Assembly: GCA_013791775.1 (NCBI GenBank)
Contig: VMTE01000032.1
Coordinates: forward strand, 1-48,178
Direction: 5' to 3'
Source: Hyphomonas sp.
GTDB lineage: Bacteria > Pseudomonadota > Alphaproteobacteria > Caulobacterales > Hyphomonadaceae
Length of the DNA: 48,178 bases
Below, piece after piece: positions 23,177 through 32,543 of this stretch. Under the pieces are notes generated by a model, which saw only the letters and a program-made list of their open reading frames with translations, made no database searches and was not told the origin of the DNA. The position numbers were made by a program, and so were the translations under genes. Numbering within the stretch: position 1 is the stretch's first letter; every line of letters starts with the position of its first letter.

Positions 23177-24911
23177 CGGGACCGAATTTGAGCCGAAGCT
23201 GGGCCGGATCAGGAACCAGCAGCGCCGACCTGCGTCCCAGTTGAAGAAGCTGGCACACATGTCGCGTTACGGAAAGCCAAAGACGTTCGGTCGGCGCCGC
23301 TTCGCACCCAAGTCCATTTGGTCGCGTGGACGCGGCCAGGGCGCCGCGGCTGCCGCAAGCCTGTGGGCCGATGCGAGCCGTCGCCGCGTCTTCGTAAGGG
23401 TCACAATTGCACCGGCGCGCGGCGCCAATACCGCCGCCTTTGCCCAGCACCTCCAGTACATTCAACGCGATGGTACCGAAAAGGACGGTTCGGCTGCAAA
23501 ACTCTTCGACCGAGACAATCCGGACATATCTTCCCGAGACTTCAACGACCGCTCGCGAGCAGACGACCACCAATTCCGGATCGTCGTTTCACCAGAAGAT
23601 GCTGGCCGGATGGAAGACCTCACCGCGTTCACGCGCCGTCTCATGAACCAGGTCGAACGCGATCTCGGCACCCGCGTCGATTGGACCGCAGCTTGTCATT
23701 ACAATACCGGGCAACCCCACGTGCACATCGTCATCCGCGGCGGCAACGACCGCGACGGCGAAATCATCATCGCCCGGAAATACCTCACACGCGGGCTTCG
23801 CTACCGGGCGGAAGACCTCGTCACGCAGGATCTCGGCAACCGGACCTGGCGGGAGTTGTCGGCCAGCCGGCACCACGAAGCCCTGGCCGAACGTTTTACG
23901 TCGATCGACCGGAACCTCAGCCGGGCGGCGCGTGATGGCCAATACACGCTCGACGCCGCTGAAGACAGCTCTGGCCAGTCCGTCTGGATCGCAAACCTGC
24001 GCCGGCTGCGTCACCTGCAAACACTAGGCCTCGCAGAACATGTACATGATCGGGAATGGCGCTTTACCGAAGGATGGACCGACACCCTCAAATCAATCGG
24101 CCTGCGAACGGCTCTATTGAATGCGGTGGCTCACGATCTTGGCAATCGGATGGTTTTGAACACGCTGGCTGAACCACCCGCCGATTCCGTTGGCGGGTGG
24201 ATTACCGGACGCCTTGGCGCCATCATTGAGCCAAGCGCCCGAGACAAAGGCCCCATGATCGCGGTGGAAGGCCTCGATGGCCGGACATGGATGCTTCATG
24301 TGCCGGAACACGACGTGCCTGGATTGCCGGACCCGGGCGCAGTTATCTCAGCCTATGTGCCGGCCATGCGTCAGGAGCTACCCAAATCGAGGCACATCGA
24401 CGACAACAGCCGTTTCGCTGACCCGTCGATGATCTTTCCAAGCCTTTCTGTAAATTCGTGGCTGTCGATCGACGATCTGACGCGGCGGCGCGCCTTCACC
24501 TGGCTTGACCAGTTGAGCGAGGAAACTGTCAGTCCGCTCTCATCTGGCTTTGGCGCGGACGTACGGGCCGCCTGGCAGGCGAGACAGAAATTCCTTCAAA
24601 ACGAGCGTCTTGACCCGTTGAGCCGCGAGGAACTCCAGGCGGCCGAGATCAACGCCGTCGCCGCCGCCGAGGCCAGCCGTCTCGGCAAGCGGTATGTAGA
24701 GCTCGACAACCGCGAAGTTTTCCGGGGCGTCTATGCAAAAGACATCAATACCGCCCAGGGCCGATTTGCGCTGATTGTTGGCGAAGGGCGATTCACACTT
24801 ATTCCGCCGACTGATGACATATCTCCCTTCCAAGGTCAGGAGGTTGTCGTCGAGCGTAGCCCTCTGCTCCGCGGCATTGGCCCTGTACGTGGACGCGGCA
24901 TCGAGAGATAA
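23169..24911 (+). CDS. Conjugative relaxase (VirD2/DUF3363-type)
   Basis: A 580-residue relaxase that nicks the transfer origin and pilots the strand. It begins with the family TDGTEFEPKLGRIRNQ. The metal-binding His pair is H184 and H186 in NTGQPHVHIVIRG, and the region ARKYLTRGLRYRAEDLVTQDLG is typical of DUF3363 relaxases. GTG 23169 is chosen because ggtggg lies upstream and the family start matches; a GTG at 23139 is in frame but has no site. It overlaps traF by 8 bp. The C-terminal DUF3363 part is present, so the gene looks complete. Confidence 0.88.
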   Translation: MTDGTEFEPKLGRIRNQQRRPASQLKKLAHMSRYGKPKTFGRRRFAPKSIWSRGRGQGAAAAASLWADASRRRVFVRVTIAPARGANTAAFAQHLQYIQRDGTEKDGSAAKLFDRDNPDISSRDFNDRSRADDHQFRIVVSPEDAGRMEDLTAFTRRLMNQVERDLGTRVDWTAACHYNTGQPHVHIVIRGGNDRDGEIIIARKYLTRGLRYRAEDLVTQDLGNRTWRELSASRHHEALAERFTSIDRNLSRAARDGQYTLDAAEDSSGQSVWIANLRRLRHLQTLGLAEHVHDREWRFTEGWTDTLKSIGLRTALLNAVAHDLGNRMVLNTLAEPPADSVGGWITGRLGAIIEPSARDKGPMIAVEGLDGRTWMLHVPEHDVPGLPDPGAVISAYVPAMRQELPKSRHIDDNSRFADPSMIFPSLSVNSWLSIDDLTRRRAFTWLDQLSEETVSPLSSGFGADVRAAWQARQKFLQNERLDPLSREELQAAEINAVAAAEASRLGKRYVELDNREVFRGVYAKDINTAQGRFALIVGEGRFTLIPPTDDISPFQGQEVVVERSPLLRGIGPVRGRGIER

Positions 24912-25075
24912 GTCTCGCCAGAGGCAAACGCGCCCCCCATTCCTCTTGCTGAAGCGCGTTGGCAATTCTTACAGCGCCGCATGGTCCCAGACCTTCCCGA
25001 AAAGCCCCGGCTTTCCAACTTATGAAAGCGCTTCGCCCGAATAAAATCGGCCTCTCCACGAGAGGAGTGAATTCC

Positions 25076-27001
25076 ATGACACCCACCAAATTCCTGTTCG
25101 GTCAGTTTCTTCTGACACTCGCGCTCATCCTGCTTTCGACCTGGGCTGCCACACAATGGACGGCAGAAGCTCTCGGCTTCCAGCCGCGGCTCGGCCGCGC
25201 CTGGATCCTGGCCGGAGAATACCCGGTCTACCTGCCGTGGCGGTTTTTCCAATGGTGGTATGTCTACGATGCCTACGCTCCCGACGTCTTTGCGCGCGGC
25301 GGGGTGATCGCCTCACTGGGCGGCATGGCCGGGATCATGATGGCTGTTCTCGCCTCAATTCACCGCGCCCGGCAGGACAAAGCCTCCACGACCTATGGAT
25401 CTGCGCGCTGGGCAAACCTGCAAGATGTGCGACAGGCAGGTCTCATGTCAGACGACGGCGTTCTGCTCGGGCGCGTTGGCCGCCAGTACCTGCGCCATTC
25501 CGGAACCGAACATGTCATTGCATTTGCGCCGACCCGGTCCGGCAAAGGTGTCGGCCTCGTGGTCCCGACGCTCCTGTCCTGGACCGGCAACACCATCGTC
25601 CATGACATCAAGGGCGAAAACTGGCACCTCACGTCGAAATGGCGCTCGACCTTTTCAAAATGCATCCGGTTTGATCCGACGAGCCTCACCAGTGACCGGT
25701 TCAACCCTCTGCTCGAAGTGCGCCTTGGAACCCGCGAAGTGCGCGACGTCCAGAATATAGCTGACATTCTCGTTGATCCGGAAGGCGCCCTCGAACGGCG
25801 CAGCCATTGGGACAAGACTGCTCATTCCCTGCTCGTCGGAACGATCCTCCACGTGCTCTATACCGGCCCTGACAAGACCTTGGCCGGCGTTGCCTCACTG
25901 CTTTCCGACCCGTCGCGGCCGATCGACGACACGCTGGAAGACATGATGACCGCAAACCATCTCGGTACGCCGGACGCGCCCCTAACCCACCCGGTCGTCG
26001 CAGAAGTCGCGCGCGAGTTGATGAACAAGTCCGTGAACGAGAAATCCTCCGTCATTTCGACTGCCATCAGCTTTCTCGGACTCTACCGTGATCCGGTCAT
26101 CCAGCGCGCGACGTCGGCTTCGGACTGGCGCCTGGACGACTTACTTCCAGGCGCGGCGCCGGCTTCGCTTTACCTCATTGTTCCGCCGTCTGATCTTTCG
26201 AGAACAAAACCGCTGATGCGCCTCGTGCTGAACCAGATCGCGCGCCGGCTTTGCGAAGACCTGCCGGCGGCTGGCGCCGCGCCCCGACAAACGCTCCTGA
26301 TGCTTGATGAATTTCCCGCGCTCGGGCGTCTCGACTTTTTCGAGACCGCGCTCGCGTTCATGGCTGGCTACCAGGTCCGGGCGTTCCTGATCGCCCAGTC
26401 GCTCAACCAGGTCGAGAAAGCCTATGGAGACAAGAATGCGATCCTCGACAATTGCCATGTGAAGGTGGCGTTCGCGACCAATGACGAACGCACCGCGCGC
26501 CGGATTTCCGACATGCTCGGCACCAAGACCGAACAACGTCATCAACGCAACTATGCCGGCCACAGGCTCGCGCCCTGGCTCAGCCATGTCATGGTCTCCC
26601 AGCAGGAGACGCAGCGCCCGCTCATGACGCCGGGTGAAGTCATGCAGATGCCGGCGACCGACGCTCTTGTCATGCTCGCCAGTACACCGCCGGTCCAGGC
26701 GAAGAAGCTGACCTATTATTCTGACGCCAACTTCAAACCGCGCGCCGGCGGCCTCGCCATTCCCGAAGCAGACGAAGCGGCGCTGCTCACCCGGTCGGCG
26801 GTCACCGGCACGGCGGAACCCGCGCAAAGCGAAAGCGGCCTGGAGCGTTTGCAGGAAGTGGAACCGCAGCGGGTGGATCCCGGCTCTGATGATGAGCCCG
26901 CCGCCGGCACGGACACCGGACAGGAGCCAAGACCGCGCTCCGGTGTGCGCGACCAGATCGCCCGTTACTACGTTCAGTTTGGCGAAGAGAGGGAGCGTTA
27001 G
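25076..27001 (+). CDS. traG: TraG, VirD4-type coupling protein
   Basis: A 641-residue ATPase that links the relaxosome to the type IV secretion channel. N-terminal membrane segments (about 6-25 and 76-93) are followed by Walker A (APTRSGKGVG, 151-160) and Walker B (LLMLDEFPALG, about 407). The family QSLNQVEKAYG and FATNDERTARRIS segments follow. The frame is open from 24959, but the ATG at 25076 has agaggag nine bases upstream and gives the normal N-terminus. Confidence 0.95.
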   Translation: MTPTKFLFGQFLLTLALILLSTWAATQWTAEALGFQPRLGRAWILAGEYPVYLPWRFFQWWYVYDAYAPDVFARGGVIASLGGMAGIMMAVLASIHRARQDKASTTYGSARWANLQDVRQAGLMSDDGVLLGRVGRQYLRHSGTEHVIAFAPTRSGKGVGLVVPTLLSWTGNTIVHDIKGENWHLTSKWRSTFSKCIRFDPTSLTSDRFNPLLEVRLGTREVRDVQNIADILVDPEGALERRSHWDKTAHSLLVGTILHVLYTGPDKTLAGVASLLSDPSRPIDDTLEDMMTANHLGTPDAPLTHPVVAEVARELMNKSVNEKSSVISTAISFLGLYRDPVIQRATSASDWRLDDLLPGAAPASLYLIVPPSDLSRTKPLMRLVLNQIARRLCEDLPAAGAAPRQTLLMLDEFPALGRLDFFETALAFMAGYQVRAFLIAQSLNQVEKAYGDKNAILDNCHVKVAFATNDERTARRISDMLGTKTEQRHQRNYAGHRLAPWLSHVMVSQQETQRPLMTPGEVMQMPATDALVMLASTPPVQAKKLTYYSDANFKPRAGGLAIPEADEAALLTRSAVTGTAEPAQSESGLERLQEVEPQRVDPGSDDEPAAGTDTGQEPRPRSGVRDQIARYYVQFGEERER

Positions 27002-27003
27002 AC

Positions 27004-27381
27004 ATGACAGGCAAAACGAGGATTGTCGTCGAAATCTCTGACGCCAACGCGAAAAAACTCCAGCGGCTGCGCACCGAACAGAGCGCCCGCAAGGGCGCCA
27101 TCGTCGACGAAGCGCTCACACTTCTGTTTCTGCCACCCATCGAAAGACCGGAAGCGGTCCTGGTCCAGCAAATCAAGCGCCTTGAGAAAAAGCTTGACCG
27201 CCTCGATGCAGGCGCTGCGTTCCAGGCAGATCTCCTTGTGGAATTCATCTACGCTTGGCTGCAGCAAAGACCCGGCCCGAATCCGCTGCGCTCACCCACT
27301 GATGATGCCCGTGCCGGCGCCGAGCTCGAGGCGCTCATGAAGCGCGTTGCCGACAGGTCCAATCCGTTCATCTGGAGTTGA
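27004..27381 (+). CDS. CopG-like ribbon-helix-helix protein
   Basis: A 125-residue protein whose first 45 residues fit a ribbon-helix-helix DNA-binding fold (IVVEISDANAKKLQRLR… KGAIVDEALTLL), followed by a coiled-coil-prone segment (IKRLEKKLDRLD). It starts two bases after traG. A protein of this kind between traG and trbB is usual in this type of transfer module, where it probably regulates transfer or assists the relaxosome. Confidence 0.8.
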   Translation: MTGKTRIVVEISDANAKKLQRLRTEQSARKGAIVDEALTLLFLPPIERPEAVLVQQIKRLEKKLDRLDAGAAFQADLLVEFIYAWLQQRPGPNPLRSPTDDARAGAELEALMKRVADRSNPFIWS

Positions 27382-27442
27382 GGCCCCTCAACGCACGGCA
27401 CGGACTCACGTTTACCTCCGGTGGAATCCACTGGAGGGAGAA

Positions 27443-27670
27443 ATGCGTCAACATCTCTGGCAGGTCGACAAGGTCACCATCGATCTTGAAGACAGGGACG
27501 CCGCCGTCTCAATTGTCCACAAGCTCAGTCTGAGCGAAGTGACGGTGCACTTCCGATTGAAGCCCGAACAGCTTGACACGCAGGCTATACCACTCCGACG
27601 TCGGATCGAAATCCTCGCCGGCGAAATTGTGCTCGACCTCGGTTCGTTTCTCGATTCCGTTTCGAACTGA
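27443..27670 (+). CDS. Small unknown protein in the transfer module
   Basis: A 75-residue soluble protein starting MRQHLWQVDKVTIDLEDRD, preceded by a strong ggaggga site six bases upstream. I recognise no domain; the alternating hydrophobic pattern (VTIDLEDRDAAVSIVHKL, VTVHFRLK) suggests a small alpha/beta fold. It lies 61 bp after the CopG-like gene on the same strand and is probably co-transcribed with it. Confidence 0.55.
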   Translation: MRQHLWQVDKVTIDLEDRDAAVSIVHKLSLSEVTVHFRLKPEQLDTQAIPLRRRIEILAGEIVLDLGSFLDSVSN

Positions 27671-28498
27671 TGCGCTTGGATCTGGCAGTCCCGCTCGCCC
27701 GGCAGATCCTGGAGATCTGAACACTATGGTCGGTAAAGAAGATTGTGACCTGCGTGGCGCAGAGCGTCGACAGTGCACCTTTACTCCCGGCCAAGCCCGT
27801 TTCTTCTCTGGATCAATGGGCTGATTGCCTGCATCAGCCTTTGATCCAGCATTCTTTTTGGTCGCGGCGTGTCCCCGAATACCGAAACCATTTTCGGCGC
27901 GCCGCTTTAACATGACCAGCCAAGGCGCTCTTCGTGCCAGCGGATTCGCGGCGCCATTTGTCTTCGGCGAGCCGACCAACGGCGGGGACTTCTGCGCCTG
28001 GGCCCAGTAGAGCCTCGCGCCTACCCTCAGGCTTCGCGACATTGCCGTGATGCACACTCTCGCCGGCCACAATGGCGCCGAGGTCCGCAGGATACGCTGG
28101 AGCGTACCCATCAGTTGCGAGATTACCTTTCAGGTACAATTGCTGCCTCAGCAAAACTTGCCTCCTGAGTTCCGGCAATGAGGCTGCAGACCGCCTCCGC
28201 GGTGAGAATGACCTGCGCAAGAGCGACCTTGGCCCGGCCGGCCAGCCTTGCATTTCATTGCCTGTCAGCGATTGCCCGCAAGGCTTGATATCTGGCGATC
28301 CGAAACTCTGAAAGAGCAAGCGTTTCCGAATGCCCCATGTGCGCCGCCCAGGTGCACTTGGGCCATTGGCACAGCCCCAGGCCTTCCCGCCGCTTCCCGC
28401 AATGTCCCGAACTTCCCTTCTGATCCCCGCCGCTCCAGCTATGCTGGCGCCCGCGTGAGCGAGAGACTGGCCCGGCAATACAAGGGACCTCGCCTGCG
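27671..28498. other. 828-bp stretch without a supportable gene inside the transfer module
   Basis: In this module type trbB normally follows the CopG-like gene closely. Here 828 bp intervene. The longest frame (27834-28529, minus) has an Arg/Gly/Ser-rich composition, no recognisable motif, and extends into trbB. Short pieces such as LATDGYAPAYPADLGAIVAG and ALSEFRIARYQALRAIAD read like protein remnants in different minus-strand frames broken by stops, so a decayed inserted gene is possible. I could not identify it. Confidence 0.5.
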
Positions 28499-29479
28499 AT
28501 GACCTGCCATTCGATCTGTGCAGAAACAAATGCGCGCCAGCAGGCGATGCTCCAATCTGCGCTCAAAGGACCCGTCCGGCGCGCGCTCGACTCTTCCGAT
28601 ACCCTCGAGATCCTCGCCAACCCGGACGGCTCGGTCTGGATCGAACGGGCCGGCTTAGGGCTGATGCAGGCGGACGAGCGCCTCGAGGCGCCGGAGCGCG
28701 ACCGCATTATCCGGCTCGTCGCGTCCGCGGCGGGCGAGCCCTGCGACCGTAACACCCCGATCGTCTCGGCGGAAATGCCGGGCACGGGCGAACGGTTTGA
28801 AGGGATCCTGCCGCCCGTTTCCGAAGCGCCCTGCTTTTCCATCCGCAAGCCGGCTGCAACTCCGTTCGGTCTTGACGACTATGTCCGCTCCGGCGCGCTC
28901 GCACCGGCGACCGCGCTCGCCCTGCGCCAAGCCCTTCAGGCGCGCCAAAACATCGTGATCGCCGGCGGCACATCGTCCGGCAAGACAACCTTCGCGAACG
29001 CCCTGCTGGCCGAGCCTGCGCTTGCCGGGGACAGGATCGTCATTCTCGAAGATACACGCGAACTTCGCTGCCGGGCGCCGGACGTCACGCAACTTCGCAC
29101 CTATCGTTCGGCGGTGACCCTGCGCGACCTCGTCCGGTCGACCCTGCGCCTGCGGCCGGACCGGATCGTCGTCGGCGAAGTGCGCGGCGGTGAAGCCCTC
29201 GACCTTCTCAAGGCCTGGAACACGGGCCATCCAGGCGGCCTGACAACCTTGCATGCCAATTCTGCTTCGGGCGTCTTTTCGCGCCTCGAAAACCTGGTCG
29301 CCGAAGCGACCGCCACCCTGCCCTTCAGCCTGATCGGCGAAGCCATCGACATCATCGTCTTCCTCTCGCGTCGCTCGGGCGAGCGGCGCGTCGAGGAAGC
29401 CCTTCGCGTCACCGGCTTTGACGAAAACGGCTACCGGACCCAGCCCCTGACCGCCCCCAACCTTGCCGCCATTTCCTGA
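28499..29479 (+). CDS. trbB: TrbB, type IV secretion ATPase (VirB11-type)
   Basis: A 326-residue hexameric ATPase of the conjugation channel. Walker A GGTSSGKT is at 156-163, the Asp box ILEDTREL at about 182, Walker B-like DRIVVGEVRGGEA at 221-233, and the His box TGHPGGLTTLHANS at 242-255. The ATG is preceded by aaggga at a somewhat long distance; the first 16 residues are not typical and an ATG at 28547 is an alternative. It begins a tightly packed trb operon. Confidence 0.93.
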   Translation: MTCHSICAETNARQQAMLQSALKGPVRRALDSSDTLEILANPDGSVWIERAGLGLMQADERLEAPERDRIIRLVASAAGEPCDRNTPIVSAEMPGTGERFEGILPPVSEAPCFSIRKPAATPFGLDDYVRSGALAPATALALRQALQARQNIVIAGGTSSGKTTFANALLAEPALAGDRIVILEDTRELRCRAPDVTQLRTYRSAVTLRDLVRSTLRLRPDRIVVGEVRGGEALDLLKAWNTGHPGGLTTLHANSASGVFSRLENLVAEATATLPFSLIGEAIDIIVFLSRRSGERRVEEALRVTGFDENGYRTQPLTAPNLAAIS

Positions 29480-29491
29480 GGAGATCCGCCC

Positions 29492-29827
29492 ATGCTTTTC
29501 CAGGCACGCCATGTCCTGAACCGAAGCTTCCAATACGCAGCGGCGATTGCAACCGCCGCGCTTCTGGCGCCGGCCGCGCATGCCGCCGGCTCCGGAATGC
29601 CCTGGGAGGAACCGCTCGACCAGATCCTTCAATCTATCGAAGGCCCCGTCGCACGCATTGTCGCCGTGATCATCATTACACTGACGGGCCTGACGCTGGC
29701 GTTCGGAGAAACCTCCGGCGGATTCCGAAAGCTCATCCAGATCGTCTTTGGACTGTCGATCGCCTTTGCCGCCACATCCTTCTTCCTCACCTTCTTCTCG
29801 TTCGGCGGAGGCGCGCTCGCCCCATGA
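29492..29827 (+). CDS. trbC: TrbC, conjugative pilin precursor (VirB2-type)
   Basis: A 111-residue pilin precursor with a long signal region ending AAHAAG, a mature part starting near GSGMPWEEPLDQI, and two hydrophobic helices (IVAVIIITLTGLTLAF and LIQIVFGLSIAFAATSFFL). TraF, encoded upstream, is the expected maturation peptidase. It overlaps trbD by four bases. Confidence 0.9.
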   Translation: MLFQARHVLNRSFQYAAAIATAALLAPAAHAAGSGMPWEEPLDQILQSIEGPVARIVAVIIITLTGLTLAFGETSGGFRKLIQIVFGLSIAFAATSFFLTFFSFGGGALAP

Positions 29828-30078
29828 CGGCAGGCTACGAAATCCCGCTCCACCGCGCGCTTGCCGAGCCGATCCTGATGGCCGGCGCGCCCCGCGCCGC
29901 TGCCATCACGATCGGCACGCTCGCCGCTGTGATCGCGCTCGGCCTGCGCCTCTGGATCCCGGGTCTTGTCACCTGGGTCGCATTGCACTCGGCGGCCGTG
30001 TTCCTCGCCCGTCTCGATCCCGATTTTCTGGCGGTAGCGCTTCGCGCCTCCCGCCAACGCGAACACCTCGCATGCTGA
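29824..30078 (+). CDS. trbD: TrbD, inner-membrane channel protein (VirB3-type)
   Basis: An 84-residue protein with the VirB3-family IPLHRALAEPILMAGAPR start and a hydrophobic middle (ITIGTLAAVIALGLRLWIPGLVTWVALH). Its ATGA overlaps the trbC stop and its end overlaps the trbE start by seven bases. VirB3 proteins associate with the VirB4/TrbE ATPase. Confidence 0.92.
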   Translation: MTAGYEIPLHRALAEPILMAGAPRAAAITIGTLAAVIALGLRLWIPGLVTWVALHSAAVFLARLDPDFLAVALRASRQREHLAC

Positions 30079-32543
30079 ACCTGACCGAATACGCCAGCAA
30101 ACCCCGCCTCCTGGCAGACTACCTGCCCTGGGCCTGCCTCGTTGCGCCGGGCGTCGTTCTCAACAAGGACGGTAGCTTCCAGACAGGCTTTCGCTACCGC
30201 GGCCCTGACCTTGAAAGCTCGACGCCGGACGAGCTCGTCGCGGTGTCGGCCAAGGTCAACAACGTTCTGCGCCGGTTCGGATCGGGATGGGTCCTCTTTT
30301 TTGAAGCCGTTCGGCGCGCGGCCAGCGACTACAGCGAAGACCGCTTTTCCAATGCCGCGGCCTGGCTTGTGGACCAGGAGCGCAGCGCGGCGGCCCGGGG
30401 CGACGCAGACCGGTTCGAAAGCGATTATTACCTGACCCTGCTCTGGCTGCCGCCAGAAGATACTCTGGGCCGGGCCGAACAGGCCCTCATTGAACGCCCC
30501 GCGCGGCCTCAAGGCGCCGGGTGGCACCAGGCTCTCGAACAGTTCGAGACGCAGGCCGGCCAGGTCTTCGATCTCCTCTCCGGCACACTGGCCGAAATCG
30601 CCCCTCTGTCCGACGACGAAACGCTGACTTACCTGCACGCGTGCGTCTCGACCCGGCGCCATCCCGTCACCGTGCCCGAACTTCCGGTCTTTCTGGACGC
30701 GGTGCTTGCCGATGCCCCCTTCACGGGCGGCCTCGAACCGATGCTCGGTGACGCCTATCTCAAGACCCTCACCGTTCTCGGCTTTCCAGGCTCCACGCTG
30801 CCGGGCCTCCTCGATGAACTCAACCGCCAGGGATTTGCCTATCGCTGGGTCACGCGGTTCATCGCGCTCGACAAGACTGAAGCCACCCGCCTCCTGACGC
30901 GCAAGCGCCGGCACTGGTTTGCCAAACGCAAATCGGTCGGCGCGGTCCTGCGCGAGACATTGTTCCAGGAAGAAAGCCTGCTCCTCGACAGTGATGCCAC
31001 CAACAAGGCAACCGATGCGGACGCCGCGCTTCAGGAACTCGGCAGCGATCTTGTTGCCTATGGCTATGTGACGACAACGCTGACGGTGTGCGATCCCGAC
31101 CTATCGCGCGCGCAGGCGCAGCTCAGGGCCGCTGAGCACGTGCTTAACGCGCGCGGGTTCACCCTCATCCGCGAAACCCTGAACGCGGCCGAAGCCTGGC
31201 TCGGCAGCCTGCCCGGCCACGCCTATGCCAATGTGCGCCGACCCGTCATTTCGACACTCAACCTTGCACACATGGTTCCGTTGTCGGCGGTCTGGGCAGG
31301 GGAAGCCTGGAACAATCATCTGGGCGGCGCGGCTCTGATTGAAGCGCGCACCGATGGCACCACCCCCTTCCGCCTCAACCTGCATGTCGCAGATGTTGGC
31401 CATACGCTCGTGGTTGGCCCGACCGGTTCGGGAAAATCTGTCCTCCTCTGCCTCCTCGCCCTGCAATGGACCCGTTATGCTGGCGCCCAGGTGTTCGTCT
31501 TCGACAAGGGCCGGTCGGCGCGGGCGGCCATCCTCGCCATGGACGGGCTTCATGTTTCGCTCGGCGCCGCCGGCGTTCCGGCGCTCCAACCGCTTCGCGA
31601 CATAGATACGCCGCAAGGCGCAACGTTTGCAGCCGACTGGCTCGCCGGCCTTTGCGCCGGCGAAGGTCTCAGCCCGGACCCAGATCTGAAAGCAGCCCTT
31701 TGGGACGCGGTACAGGCCCTTGCAACCGCGCCGGCCCGCGAACGCACGCTCACCGGTCTCTGTCTCCTCCTCCAGAGCCCCCGCCTGAAATCAGCGCTGA
31801 TGCCGTTCACGCTCGAAGGGCCCTATGGCCGCCTGCTCGACGGCGACACCGACGCGCTGGAGCTATCAAGCCTCGCCTGTTTCGAAATGGAGGCGCTGAT
31901 GCAGTCCCCGGCCGCCGCCGCGCCGGTACTGACTTACATTTTCCATCGCCTGGAGGCGCGCTTCGACGGGCGCCCGACCCTCCTCCTCCTGGATGAAGCC
32001 TGGCTCTACCTTGATCATCCCGTCTTTGCGCCGCGCCTGCGAGACTGGCTGAAGACATTGCGCAAGAAGAACGTCGCCGTTGTCTTCGCAACCCAGACAC
32101 TCGCCGACATCGAGCGCGCCGCCATCGCGCCCGCCGTGATCGATGCCTGCCCGGTCCGCATCTTCCTCGCCAATGAGCGCGCGGGCGAGCCCGTACAGGC
32201 GTCTACATACCGGCGATTTGGCCTGAATGACCGCCAGATCACGCTGATCTCGCAGGCGCTGGCGAAGCGCGATTATTACTACACCTCGCCGCTCGGCTGT
32301 CGCCTCTTCGAACTGGGCCTCGGCGCCGTCGGACTGTCGTTCTGCGCGGCGGGATCGCCCGAAATGCAGGCCCGGGTCGATGATGCGGTCACCCGCGCGG
32401 ACGCACGAGGGTTTGCCGACGCGTTTCTCCGCAGCCTCGATCTCGGCTGGGCCGCCGATCTCTTGTCCGACTGGCAGCCCGCTGCTGCGCCCTCGCCCCA
32501 AGCTTCACCCGCCGAGAAGGAACAAGCCCATGAAATACCTTGA
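30072..32543 (+). CDS. trbE: TrbE, type IV secretion ATPase (VirB4-type)
   Basis: An 823-residue ATPase powering pilus assembly and substrate transfer. It has the N-terminal CagE_TrbE_VirB part, Walker A GPTGSGKS at 449-456 and Walker B LLLLDEAW at 637-644, followed by RKKNVAVVFATQTLADI. Start is the ATG at 30072, giving the family MLNLTEYASKPRLLADYLPW beginning. The 3' end overlaps trbJ by 14 bp. Confidence 0.95.
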   Translation: MLNLTEYASKPRLLADYLPWACLVAPGVVLNKDGSFQTGFRYRGPDLESSTPDELVAVSAKVNNVLRRFGSGWVLFFEAVRRAASDYSEDRFSNAAAWLVDQERSAAARGDADRFESDYYLTLLWLPPEDTLGRAEQALIERPARPQGAGWHQALEQFETQAGQVFDLLSGTLAEIAPLSDDETLTYLHACVSTRRHPVTVPELPVFLDAVLADAPFTGGLEPMLGDAYLKTLTVLGFPGSTLPGLLDELNRQGFAYRWVTRFIALDKTEATRLLTRKRRHWFAKRKSVGAVLRETLFQEESLLLDSDATNKATDADAALQELGSDLVAYGYVTTTLTVCDPDLSRAQAQLRAAEHVLNARGFTLIRETLNAAEAWLGSLPGHAYANVRRPVISTLNLAHMVPLSAVWAGEAWNNHLGGAALIEARTDGTTPFRLNLHVADVGHTLVVGPTGSGKSVLLCLLALQWTRYAGAQVFVFDKGRSARAAILAMDGLHVSLGAAGVPALQPLRDIDTPQGATFAADWLAGLCAGEGLSPDPDLKAALWDAVQALATAPARERTLTGLCLLLQSPRLKSALMPFTLEGPYGRLLDGDTDALELSSLACFEMEALMQSPAAAAPVLTYIFHRLEARFDGRPTLLLLDEAWLYLDHPVFAPRLRDWLKTLRKKNVAVVFATQTLADIERAAIAPAVIDACPVRIFLANERAGEPVQASTYRRFGLNDRQITLISQALAKRDYYYTSPLGCRLFELGLGAVGLSFCAAGSPEMQARVDDAVTRADARGFADAFLRSLDLGWAADLLSDWQPAAAPSPQASPAEKEQAHEIP

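Noticed and set aside
27834-28529. Minus-strand frame of 231 residues before trbB
   Set aside because: Low-complexity composition without motifs and overlap into the trbB start; recorded as unexplained sequence.
28655-29632. Minus-strand frame of 325 residues opposite trbB and trbC
   Set aside because: Shadow; the plus strand has Walker motifs and the expected gene order.
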